The position numbers and the translations under genes were made by a program. A stretch of DNA of 64,000 nucleotides from an uncultured Muribaculaceae bacterium. GTDB taxonomy: Bacteria; Bacteroidota; Bacteroidia; Bacteroidales; Muribaculaceae. The notes under the pieces were generated by a model. It was not told the origin of the DNA. It worked only from the letters and a program-made list of their open reading frames with translations, and searched no databases. Positions 1 through 8,991 of the stretch are shown here, piece by piece. The stretch is taken from positions 24,411 through 88,410 of the forward strand of contig CAJUQP010000009.1 of NCBI GenBank assembly GCA_910588245.1, read 5' to 3'. Each line of letters starts with the position of its first letter. Within the stretch, counting starts at the first letter, position 1.

Positions 1-2999
1 GTCCACTCGTGAGGAAGTGTATAGCCGATCTCAAGAGATTTGAGACGGAGGAAATTAACACTGCGGAGCCACCATGTAGACTCAACACCATTCCATTTGT
101 CACCATAAGTCTGACCCATAAAAGCCCTTGGCCAGCGCGCGTTGGCGTTCTCCTCTGGGGTATTGCCCTCTCTCCATCGTCCTTCATAAAAGTCGGTGGC
201 CATGTTCATCGTGGGCATCACTACCATCTTTGCCTGTCCTTGCCCCTGGAAAAATGCATTGATATCGATACCCTTCCATTCACCTGCGAGTGTAAAGCCA
301 TAGATGATACGGGGAGTGGGGCTGTAATCATACCGGATAGCGTCATCCCATGTAATGTTGTCGTCTCCATTCATATCCTGATAGATCAAGTCACCCGGCT
401 TAGCACCTTCCATATGCGGAGAATTGTTGATCTGCTCCTGATTTTGATAAATGCCAATAGCCTTATATATTGTCATGCCATCGATGGGAGATCCCTCCTG
501 ACGCTGCCAAGCCGGAGTAGTCGGAGCCTCGTCAATATAGTTCACTTTGTTGCGGGCATAAGTGAAGTTGCCTGTAACACTCCAATTGAAGTCACCTGCA
601 TGGTCGCGGTAAGTAGCCACAAGTTCGATACCAGTATTTGTAACCTTGCCTATATTCTCAGCAGGAAGCTTCATACCGGAGAAATAAGGAACTGAGGCAT
701 TACGATAAGTAAGGATATCATCACGGACGGAGCGGAACCAGTCGAAATCAAGACTGAACTTGTTGTTGAGGAAGTTTGCCGAGAAACCGACGTTCATCGT
801 CTTTGCAGACTCCCAGGTGACTATCGGATTAGCCACACGTGACATTACCAACGCCTTATAAATCTTACCGTCGGTACCCGATCCAAAATAAGCACCTGTG
901 TAAGGTTGCTCCTCAGTACTTTCATGGTATTTGTATTGTGACAGGTATTGATAGGGCGCAATATTATCGTTACCCATCTTACCCCATGAATATTTTATCT
1001 TCAAGAAATTTACAATCGGAGTGAGGCTTTCAAAGAATCTTTCCTGACTGATTACCCAACCCACAGAGAATGCAGGGAAAAGGCCCCAGCGGTGCTGTTT
1101 GGCGAAGTTCATGGAACCATCATAGCGTAATGTAACTTCAGCGAGGTACTTGCCATCGTAGTCATAGTTGATACGGCCGAACACGTTACGGCGAGTCGTA
1201 ATTTTGCTATAACCATTATTATCCTTATCCTCGGGCACATCCGAACCGGCAAAAAGCTCGGGGATGACATCTGCTACAAAGTTCGTACGATATCCAGAAA
1301 GAGAATGATAGCTGTAACGGTTCTCCTCATAGGCAACGAAAGCGTTGATGTCATGAAGCTCGTTGAATACGCGGTTATAGCCCAGGCGCACATTCCATGT
1401 GGAATTGGTTGAACGGTCAGACCAGTCGCTGACACTGATCTTTCCGGTCATGTCGCGTTTGTTGACATATTCTCCCTTTTCAAGAGCATATAGATCATAA
1501 GGACGATTAAGTTGCTTGCCGTAATTGAAAGCAAAGTCAATCGCGGCATAAGCTTCGGCATACAGACCCTTTGTAATGACATCGAGGTCTACGCGCACTT
1601 TCGGCTTTAGATCAAGAATATTATAGACATAACGGTTATATCCCGGAGCGTCCGTCACCATAACTGTAGAGTTGTTGGTGATGCCGTCATAACCCACACG
1701 AGGAAGTCCGTTCTCATAATAAGGAGCAGCCCCCGGGAACATAGTCAGCAATTTACCGAAAAGGTAGTCAGTATCAAAGACTCCTCTGTTACGGCGTTCC
1801 TGTCGTCCGAGTATATCTAAACTGAAAGAGATGGCCTTGGAGATCTTGGCATCTACATTGCTCGTAATCTGATATTGCTTGTAGTCCTGGGCGCTCTTGC
1901 GATAAAGAGCGTCCTGCCACATATACTGGAAAGAGGAATAGAACGACACCTTCTCATTTCCGCCGCTCACCGATACGGAATGCTGGGTCCTTCCGGCCCA
2001 TTTCTTGGCAGTCGCACCTCACCAGTCGGTGTCAGGGAAATGGTCGAGATCGTCATGATTCTTGTAATGCTCCAGTGAAGTTTCATCAAAGGTCAGACCG
2101 GGGGAATCGTGACGCGAATCCGCATCATACTCGTTGCGGTATGTAGCATACTGATATGAGCTGAGCATCTTCGGGATGCGCGTAGGCTGGGCAACTGTAT
2201 AGCTACCATTATAGCTTACCTTTACTTTTCCCTCCTTACCACGCTTTGTGGTGACAAGGATGACACCATTGGCGGCCCGAGCACCATAAATGGCCGCGGA
2301 TGCATCTTTCAGTACGGAGATAGATTCGATATCGTCGGGATTCAGACGCGAGAAAGAACGGTCGGCCACACCATCGACCACGATCAGAGGCTCCGTATTC
2401 CCAAGAGTTCCTTTACCACGGATGGTGATAGTGGCACCATCCTCACCAGGCTCACCACTGCGGGTGTTGGCGATGATACCGGCCGTCTTTCCGGCCAGGG
2501 TGTTCGACATGTTGGCGGCAGATACCTTCTTGATATCGTCGCCTGAAACGGATGATACGGATCCTGTCAGAGTGGCTTTTTTCTGCACGCCGTAACCGAC
2601 CACAACGAGCTCATCGAGCGATTCGGTAGATGCCGAGAGGCTTACCTCTATGTTTTTCTGTCCGCTCAGCGCGATTTCCCGGGTGGCGTACCCCACATAG
2701 CTTACCACAAGCGTACCTTTCGCGGGGACGTTAAGTGCAAAGTTACCGTCGATATCGGTCGCGGTTCCAATGGTTGTACCCTTCACCATCACACTGGCAC
2801 CTATCACTGCCTCGCCGTTCTGCTGGTCGACAACCTTTCCTGTCAGTCTGTGGGTCTGTTGGCCTTGCTGAGCGGCGACAGATTCCGTTGCCGGAGCCGC
2901 GTAAGCCATGCCGGTGGCCGCACTGAATGCCAATGCCAGACAGAGGGCACCTTTCAGAAAATCACTTGCCCGGTTCATCCGGGGTTCGTCATGTTTCAT
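1..2999 (-). pseudogene. SusC/RagA-type TonB-dependent receptor, interrupted by one in-frame TGA; 3' end outside the window
   Basis: Outer-membrane receptor that would import oligosaccharides with a SusD partner. Seen: a signal peptide (to about residue 35), a carboxypeptidase-regulatory-like domain (about 50-120), the VVVGYG segment and the plug, then codon 327 is TGA (2019-2021, directly after a TGG). I read the same frame triplet by triplet from there to base 3 and found no other stop. It stays SusC-like: SVSGGNEK follows the stop, and FLRLKSLEIGYTLP lies near the window edge. So this is a single nonsense change in an otherwise intact gene of about 1,000 or more codons, not a decayed relic. 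It is last in an operon with the two HELGH genes and a GH127. The partner SusD would lie beyond base 1. A consensus error or very recent inactivation are both possible. Confidence 0.85.
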
Positions 3000-3023
3000 A
3001 AGCGTATATTTTAAGGTTAGTTA

Positions 3024-4418
3024 TTAATTCATGTTGTTTCGCACACGGATGGAATATGGCCACTGGGCGTCGCCCGGATTCTCAGGGCCGTCGATATTGC
3101 GCCAATGCTCTGTAGGAGCGCCCATCACCACGAGCCACAGTTTCTTGATGTCCTTCCCGGCGGGAGCCTTGTAAGACACGGTGCCTTTCTTGGCACTATG
3201 CATCTCGCCATAGTGGGCGTTGCCTTCGGCGTCGACGGCTACAAGTCCGTAGCGCCATCCAGCTTTCGATGCATTCTTAGTGCAATAGCCTTTCTTGCCT
3301 GCCTCACCGCGGAAATCAATCTTCACGCTTTTACCATTCTCCGGCACATCGACAGGAATCACATTAAACCCGTAGTTTTCAGGAGCGTTTTCCGGAGATA
3401 TGCGCTGCCATCCCCCTCCGGCGTTATCAAGCTTGGAATGCCATATGTCGGTATAGTCACGTGTATAGTCGCGCACACGGTCTATATCCCAATTGACAAG
3501 GCGTGCGTAATTGTGCCACATCTCATCATTGAAGGCTTTCTGATCCATGCCAGTGAGTTTCTTATAGGTCATGACGGGATCCTCCCCCACCTTTCCCTGA
3601 CGGTAAAGCTCGGCAATGAACGGAAGTCCGTGCTTCTCTCCCCACAACTCTATCACATAAGGTGAATGGTAGATATTGTCGATGTGGAGGTAAGCCTTGT
3701 GGGTGAGATCGGAGAAAGCCTTGAGATGGAAATTCTCATCTTTCTGCCATTCCGGGTTCACTTGCCAGAGCATCCACTGCGAGGTCATCTCGTAGAATCC
3801 CGCGCCTCCCCAGGCCTCACCCTCTCCGTCACAGGTGATCTGGAGCTGATAGCTGTGGCCGAGTTCATGGGCTATGCAGTTAAGGTTCTTGTCCTGCACG
3901 CGGTTAGGGGCGATCCACAGAGCACCGATCTGCCCGTCGTAGTCACCGCCGTAGGCAGTGCCCTCAAGGGAGTAGTCGAGCATGACCATCATCTTGTATT
4001 TATCGGCCTTGGTGCCGGGCTTCACGAAAGCCAGATCCTTATAGAAAAAGTCATAGAAATGCTGCAGTTTCCCCATCAGATTGGCGAGATCAACCTTCAT
4101 GTTATGGCCATCGAGATCGGGAGCCTGCGTTATGTCGGGGCCGAAACCCTTGGCCCAGAAGAGAGCCACATCAGGGGTGCTGACCATACGTTTGAAACTC
4201 CATTTGGATGTGTCACTCTCGAGATTCATGCTTCGTAGGTCATTGGGTATATAGATCGCTTTCTCCTGACGCGTCACCACCGGCACGGTTGCCTGCACCG
4301 GATATGCCTCGTCGGGATTCAGGGCTATGACTCCAGACTTGGAGGGATCATTGTCCTGCGCGCCGCCATAGAAGAAGCAGCCCATAAGGGCGGAGATAAG
4401 GATGAGTCCTTTTTTCAT
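3024..4418 (-). CDS. Secreted HELGH (gluzincin-like) protein, DUF6055-like
   Basis: Exported 464-residue protein of uncharacterised function that resembles DUF6055. Seen: an N-terminal signal peptide ending near YGGAQ, a zinc-metallopeptidase-type HELGH at residues 184-188, and a glutamate 22 residues later in the conserved segment FYEMTSQW. HExxH with a glutamate at that spacing is the gluzincin pattern, so a zinc hydrolase is plausible, but no substrate can be read from the sequence. A beta-rich C-terminal part (about 330-460) may be a separate domain. It lies 24 bp upstream of the SusC gene and 37 bp downstream of a paralogue of similar length with the same motif. The cysteine in LMGC is a poor lipobox, so unlike its paralogue it is probably not lipidated. 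Confidence 0.75.
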   Translation of the reverse strand: MKKGLILISALMGCFFYGGAQDNDPSKSGVIALNPDEAYPVQATVPVVTRQEKAIYIPNDLRSMNLESDTSKWSFKRMVSTPDVALFWAKGFGPDITQAPDLDGHNMKVDLANLMGKLQHFYDFFYKDLAFVKPGTKADKYKMMVMLDYSLEGTAYGGDYDGQIGALWIAPNRVQDKNLNCIAHELGHSYQLQITCDGEGEAWGGAGFYEMTSQWMLWQVNPEWQKDENFHLKAFSDLTHKAYLHIDNIYHSPYVIELWGEKHGLPFIAELYRQGKVGEDPVMTYKKLTGMDQKAFNDEMWHNYARLVNWDIDRVRDYTRDYTDIWHSKLDNAGGGWQRISPENAPENYGFNVIPVDVPENGKSVKIDFRGEAGKKGYCTKNASKAGWRYGLVAVDAEGNAHYGEMHSAKKGTVSYKAPAGKDIKKLWLVVMGAPTEHWRNIDGPENPGDAQWPYSIRVRNNMN

Positions 4419-4455
4419 CGTTCTTGTGTGTTAACGGGTATAGTTTTATTAAATA

Positions 4456-5847
4456 TTACAGAGTCTTTATCGAGTATGGCCATTCGTCGTCTGACTGCTG
4501 AGAGTTGTGGATGTAGTGAGAGACAGGGGCACCCATCACCACGAGCCAGAGTTTCCTGACACTCTTCCCTTCGGGAGCCGAGAAGCCGACCGTACCTGTA
4601 GCGTCCTTGTGAATGTCACCGTATATCGTATTTCCATCGGAGTCAATGGCAACGAAACCATAGCGCCATCCGGCAGCAGATTTATGAATGCTGTTGAAAC
4701 CGGTCTGGCCTGCCTCACCACGGAATTCCACAGAAAGTGTCTTCCCGGCTTCAGGAGGAGTCATCGCGATAGCGTTGAAACCGTAGTTCTGCGGACAATT
4801 GTTTTTAGCAATTCTTTGCCATCCCTCCCCGGCATCGGTGAAAGCCACCTTCTTCCAGAGATCGCAGAGTCCTGAGGTGTATTCACGGGTCCTGTCAAAA
4901 TCCCAGGCAGTGATACGGGCACTATTGCGCCACATCTCATCATTGAACTTATCCTGATCAAGACCTGTAAGCTTCTTATAGGTTATCACCGGATCCTCTC
5001 CCACCTTTCCGGCTCTGTAAAGCTCGGCGATGAAGTCGAGACCATGCAAATCGGCCCAGCATTCAATGATATATGGAGAACGATAGATATTCTCGCTATG
5101 CAGGAAAGCCTTATGAGTCTGCCATGCGAAACACTGGTCGGTGTCGGGATAATAGAGATGGTAGCGCTCCTCGGTGGTCCACTCGGGGTTCACTCTCCAG
5201 AGCATCCACTGCGAGGTCATCTCGTAGAATCCGCATCCGCCCCATGCATCACCGTCGCCATCAGCGATGATCTGAAGCTGGAAGCAATGTCCGAGCTCAT
5301 GGGCCACCGCGTTCATATTCTTGTCCTGCACACGGTTTGGCGCTACCCAAAGCGTGCCTATCTCGTTGTTCGATGTTCCGCCGTAGGCAGTTCCCTCCAG
5401 CGAATAGTCGAGCATGATCATCATGCGGTATTTGTCGGCCTTGGTCTTTCCAGGCTTCACAAATTTGAGGACGTCATAATAATAGTCGTAAAACTCCTGT
5501 GTCTTCTTAAGAAGCAAATCGGCGTCAACCCTCATGTCCTGTCCCTGCAGGGTTGGGGCTTTCGAAAGATCGTCGCCGAAGCCCTTGGCCCAGAACAGGA
5601 TGACGTCTTCAGTAGCTTTTGAGCGCTGCCAGCACCACTTGCTCGACTTCTTCGTGAGATCCATCCCTTTCAGATCGTCGGCCGCGGTGAAAACAGCCTT
5701 TCCCTCAGGAGGACCAGCTGTCTCGCCGGGCTCCGGCTTAGGTTCCGTTTTTTCTGTTCCCCCTCCGTCCGGTCCATCGCTCCCGCAAGCGGTAGCGACC
5801 ATGCCTAACGAAAGGATCAGCAGGCAATATATGACTAACTTCTTCAT
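4456..5847 (-). CDS. Lipoprotein paralogue of the HELGH (DUF6055-like) protein
   Basis: A 463-residue lipoprotein paralogous to the neighbour at 3024-4418. The start at 5847 is preferred over an in-frame ATG at 5880 because it puts a signal peptide at residue 1, leading to the lipobox VATAC. The residues after the cysteine (GSDG, then a Pro/Glu/Lys-rich linker) suit surface export of Bacteroidota lipoproteins. HELGH is at residues 183-187, followed at the same spacing by a conserved glutamate (FYEMTSQW). Long blocks match the paralogue (YSLEGTAYGG, APNRVQDKN, EDPVITYKKLTG), so the pair arose by tandem duplication. Likely role: a surface-anchored zinc hydrolase, perhaps a peptidase, serving this PUL. 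The family assignment is from memory and the enzymatic role is inferred. Confidence 0.75.
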   Translation of the reverse strand: MKKLVIYCLLILSLGMVATACGSDGPDGGGTEKTEPKPEPGETAGPPEGKAVFTAADDLKGMDLTKKSSKWCWQRSKATEDVILFWAKGFGDDLSKAPTLQGQDMRVDADLLLKKTQEFYDYYYDVLKFVKPGKTKADKYRMMIMLDYSLEGTAYGGTSNNEIGTLWVAPNRVQDKNMNAVAHELGHCFQLQIIADGDGDAWGGCGFYEMTSQWMLWRVNPEWTTEERYHLYYPDTDQCFAWQTHKAFLHSENIYRSPYIIECWADLHGLDFIAELYRAGKVGEDPVITYKKLTGLDQDKFNDEMWRNSARITAWDFDRTREYTSGLCDLWKKVAFTDAGEGWQRIAKNNCPQNYGFNAIAMTPPEAGKTLSVEFRGEAGQTGFNSIHKSAAGWRYGFVAIDSDGNTIYGDIHKDATGTVGFSAPEGKSVRKLWLVVMGAPVSHYIHNSQQSDDEWPYSIKTL

Positions 5848-5880
5848 GGTTGGTATGAGGCTTCTCTCTTTTTGTCGCAA

Positions 5881-8325
5881 TCAATTGACTTTCCATTCTA
5901 TCACGCCTCCACTCTCGCCGTCGCGCAGCTTAGCGGCGACCTTGAGGGCAGTGGTAGTGACAGGTTCGAAGGCCACATGATTATATTTGTCTTTCTCGAC
6001 GCCGAAGGAGTCGGAGGTCTTCACGGGAGCCCAACGATTGGCTGCGTCCTTATAGTAAAGAGTCCATTTCTCCGGGGTGCGGTAGTTGCCGTCGTAATGG
6101 TCGAAATCGAGCCAGTAAAGGTCGACACTGCTCACAGTCTCAGGTTTCTCAAAAGCGTAGCAGACATTCTCATCCGTTCCCTGACGGAGCCACCAGTAAT
6201 GATAGGGCTTTGAAGTATCGGCACTCGACTTTGGTTCCCACTGATCGTTGTATCCCCAGGCATAGTTGAGGTTGGAAGTAGCCGCGGGTTCTCCGGAAGT
6301 GAGGGCGGTAGGCTCAGAATACATCGTTGCCCGGCTTGCCAGAGTAGGTTTGGGAGTTGCGACAGCCACATCCTTCGACTCAGGAATCCAGACTGCCATA
6401 TGATGGTTGCCGCGGTTGTTCCATGTGCAATAAGGAGTAGCCTTGAAGTCGACGTCGGCCACACCATTATCGGTAACTTTCTTGGCCTTCCCGGTGAGAG
6501 TAATGACACCGTTGAGAAGCTCGGGCTCATATTTCTCGGCAAAAGCGATGCCATCGGGTATGAACTTGTCGAAAACCGTGCTGTCGGCCTGATCGCACCC
6601 CTCGAGGCAGTACATCACAGGGCCACGCTCAATGGCGAGTTTTCCACGGTCGTCTCCCACGGCCTCATGTGCCTTCACGCGCTTCACCTCCATCGGAAGG
6701 GAAAGCTCGACAACATCACCGGGTTTCCACGTGCGCTTGATGGTGGCATACCCGTTTCCGGTCATCACATCGGCCTTCTTACCGTTCACCTTAAGTTCAT
6801 AAGGTTTGGAAGCCTTCGACGTGAAAGAATAGAGATCGGTAGGCACCGGCGCGTCCTGAGCCCATCCCGGTATACGGAGACGCAGAGCGAACTCACCCTC
6901 TTTCTCGGGAGTGACGGCGAGTTTCACCTCACCTTGCCACGGATACTCTGTGGTCTGACGTATATTGACCTTGTTGTTGGCGGTCTCTATGTCTGCGCTG
7001 CTCTGTATATAAAGGTTCACAAGCACATCATCAGCCTGTGTAGCGTAGACGTAATGAGGGACAGATGCCATGAAGCGGGTCACATTGCCGGGACAGCAGG
7101 CACAGCCGAACCATTTCTGGCGCTCGTGCTGACCCATGCTCTCGAGAGGATTGTCGTAGAAGAAACGGTCGCCGGAGAGCGATACGCCAGAGGGAACACC
7201 GTTATAAAGGGCGCGCTCGTAGACATCGGCATACTTGGCATCGCCCGTAGCCAGGAACATGCGGTAATTCCAGTAGACATTGGCTATGGCGGCGCAGGTC
7301 TCGCAATAAGCAGTGTGGTTGTTGAGCTCATAATCAGGCCCGAAACCCTCACCCTGGGCACGGGAACCGATACCACCGGTGATATAGAGCTTGCGGGAAG
7401 CCATGTTATTCCAGACACGGTCGAGAGCGTTGAAATAGGAAGTATCGTTGGTCAGTGAAGCCACGTCGGCCACACCGGAATAGAAGTATCCGGCACGCAC
7501 GGCATGGCCGACAATCTCATCCTGCTTCGTGAGGGGGAGATGATCCTGCGAATATGGACTCGGCTTACGTCCGTTGGAGAGGCGTCCTGCCTCGTCGCAG
7601 AAGTATTTGGCTTCGTCGAGATATTTCTTATCACCCGTCACCTTATATAGCTTGGCGAGAGCCATCTCCACGATGGGATGTCCTGAAGGATATTTGATCT
7701 GACCTTCGCCGAGACCGAAGGTCTTGCATACGAGATCGGCATTCTTTATAGCCACATCAAGAAGTGAGCGTTTGCCTGTGGCACGATAGTGAGCTACGGC
7801 AGCCTCTATGAGGTGTCCGGAGTTGTAAAGTTCGTGACTGTTTATCTTATCCCATTTATGGTTGCCCCACCAACCCCGGAGACGATCGCATTTGTTGGTG
7901 ACGCAGGTGGTGAGGTAGCCGTCGGGTTCCTGAGCGGCGGCAATGAGATTGATGACAGAGTCGAGGTAGTTGTCGAGAGCCTTGTCATACTCCACGGCAA
8001 GGGCATATGAGGCACCCTCAATAATCTTATAAGGATCGGTGTCATCGAAAGAGAAGTCGCCCCGGTGCTCCCCTTTCTTGAGGCCACCGGCGATTGCGAA
8101 ATTGTCGAAGCGTCCGTTGACCTCGCATTCATGGAATGCGGAGGGTATGGAGACCTTTCTGTTTGTCTCGATACGGGGGGCCCAGAAGCGATCGTCGATA
8201 TGGACGTTGGTGAAAGAGACTTCCTTTATCGGGGCTTCGGGAGCCTGGTAAGCCTTCTCCCCGGAGCAGGAAAGGAGGACAAGCGCCATAGCGCTTCCGG
8301 AAATGAGAGCAGGTAAAAGATTCAT
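5881..8325 (-). CDS. GH127-type beta-L-arabinofuranosidase, lipoprotein
   Basis: Retaining glycosidase family that removes terminal beta-L-arabinofuranose, known from hydroxyproline-linked arabinosides and RG-II. The start at 8325 is chosen over 8358 because it begins a signal peptide with lipobox LLSC. GH127 landmarks are complete: E326 (candidate acid/base), then E342 and C344 in CETCA, then C410 and C411 in CACCPGN. These match the Zn-binding Glu-Cys...Cys-Cys set and nucleophilic cysteine of HypBA1. A C-terminal segment (about 680-815) looks like a carbohydrate-binding beta-sandwich. It is the first gene of the minus-strand operon that continues into the two HELGH proteins and SusC, and is probably controlled by the direct repeats at 8456-8489. 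A second GH127 lies across the divergent promoter region. Confidence 0.9.
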   Translation of the reverse strand: MNLLPALISGSAMALVLLSCSGEKAYQAPEAPIKEVSFTNVHIDDRFWAPRIETNRKVSIPSAFHECEVNGRFDNFAIAGGLKKGEHRGDFSFDDTDPYKIIEGASYALAVEYDKALDNYLDSVINLIAAAQEPDGYLTTCVTNKCDRLRGWWGNHKWDKINSHELYNSGHLIEAAVAHYRATGKRSLLDVAIKNADLVCKTFGLGEGQIKYPSGHPIVEMALAKLYKVTGDKKYLDEAKYFCDEAGRLSNGRKPSPYSQDHLPLTKQDEIVGHAVRAGYFYSGVADVASLTNDTSYFNALDRVWNNMASRKLYITGGIGSRAQGEGFGPDYELNNHTAYCETCAAIANVYWNYRMFLATGDAKYADVYERALYNGVPSGVSLSGDRFFYDNPLESMGQHERQKWFGCACCPGNVTRFMASVPHYVYATQADDVLVNLYIQSSADIETANNKVNIRQTTEYPWQGEVKLAVTPEKEGEFALRLRIPGWAQDAPVPTDLYSFTSKASKPYELKVNGKKADVMTGNGYATIKRTWKPGDVVELSLPMEVKRVKAHEAVGDDRGKLAIERGPVMYCLEGCDQADSTVFDKFIPDGIAFAEKYEPELLNGVITLTGKAKKVTDNGVADVDFKATPYCTWNNRGNHHMAVWIPESKDVAVATPKPTLASRATMYSEPTALTSGEPAATSNLNYAWGYNDQWEPKSSADTSKPYHYWWLRQGTDENVCYAFEKPETVSSVDLYWLDFDHYDGNYRTPEKWTLYYKDAANRWAPVKTSDSFGVEKDKYNHVAFEPVTTTALKVAAKLRDGESGGVIEWKVN

Positions 8326-8991
8326 AATGTATAGTTGTTCACAATAGATATTCCTCATTGACCGTCCAGACCCGCCGGAGCAATGCTGCCACGTATTGAG
8401 TCAGCCCGGTCAATGCTTCATCTGCGAAATTAGCACAAAGCGTCCTGACAGAATTGTAAAATCATACATTTATATGGTAAAATCGTACAAACACGTGGAT
8501 CTTACAGTTTTTTTGCATGATATTACCAACTTTGAACAAATTTATCATGCCATAATTTCTACATTAAACACTTCCCCACATCAGGATTTCCATAGATAAC
8601 AACCGACAAAAAGATTCCCCCCGCCTCATCGTCCACTATGCCACACAGCTCCCTCTTCAGCTTGCGAAAATCACTCAAACAATCCTCCCGCCCATAAGGA
8701 ACGCGCTCTAAACCGAAGCTGAAGCCGAACTCTTTCTTGTAGCAGATTTTTTCTTGCAGGTGAAGAAGAAATCTTGCGGTTTTACCGGATTTGGCACATT
8801 TTTGTACATTTTTATCGTTTTTTGTATGGGATTTTTATCGATGTTACGATTCTTATCGCTTACTTTGCACTGCGAAATGCGACAGAGGATAATCTCGCCT
8901 GATATGGTGCCACTTTAAAAGTCCTTTTTTTGATACGTTTCTTCTCTGCCGCGACCTGCATCGAAACTTGTTACTGTAACAGCATAATATT
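8326..8991. other. Divergent intergenic region between the GH127 operon and the GH97 gene
   Basis: 666 bp without a convincing gene. For the minus-strand operon there is a 7-of-8 match to TAnnTTTG at 8425-8432 with direct repeats just upstream of it (8456-8489), and a perfect but more distant match, TAAATTTG, at 8537-8544. For the plus strand, TTACTTTG at 8860-8867 matches TAnnTTTG at 7 of 8 positions and would give GH97 a 5' leader of roughly 115 bases. The stretch 8600-8800 shows nothing I can interpret. Confidence 0.6.
8456..8489 (-). promoter_or_regulatory. Direct repeat with 21-bp phasing, candidate AraC-type operator for the GH127 operon
   Basis: GTAAAATCATACA (8456-8468) and GTAAAATCGTACA (8477-8489) match at 12 of 13 positions and start 21 bp apart, two helical turns. 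That is the geometry bound by AraC-family DNA-binding domains. The pair lies just upstream of the -33 zone of the weak promoter at 8425-8432, as expected for an activator site. Which regulator binds is unknown; none is encoded in this part of the window. Confidence 0.5.

Noticed and set aside
2019..2021. TGA read as tryptophan (recoding) in SusC.
   Set aside because: Other genes here use TGG for tryptophan and several end at TGA (for example the uxuA frame), and recoding is not known in Bacteroidales.
8396..8599. A 67-codon plus-strand open frame in the divergent promoter region.
   Set aside because: It overlaps the direct repeats and promoter elements and has no protein-like features.
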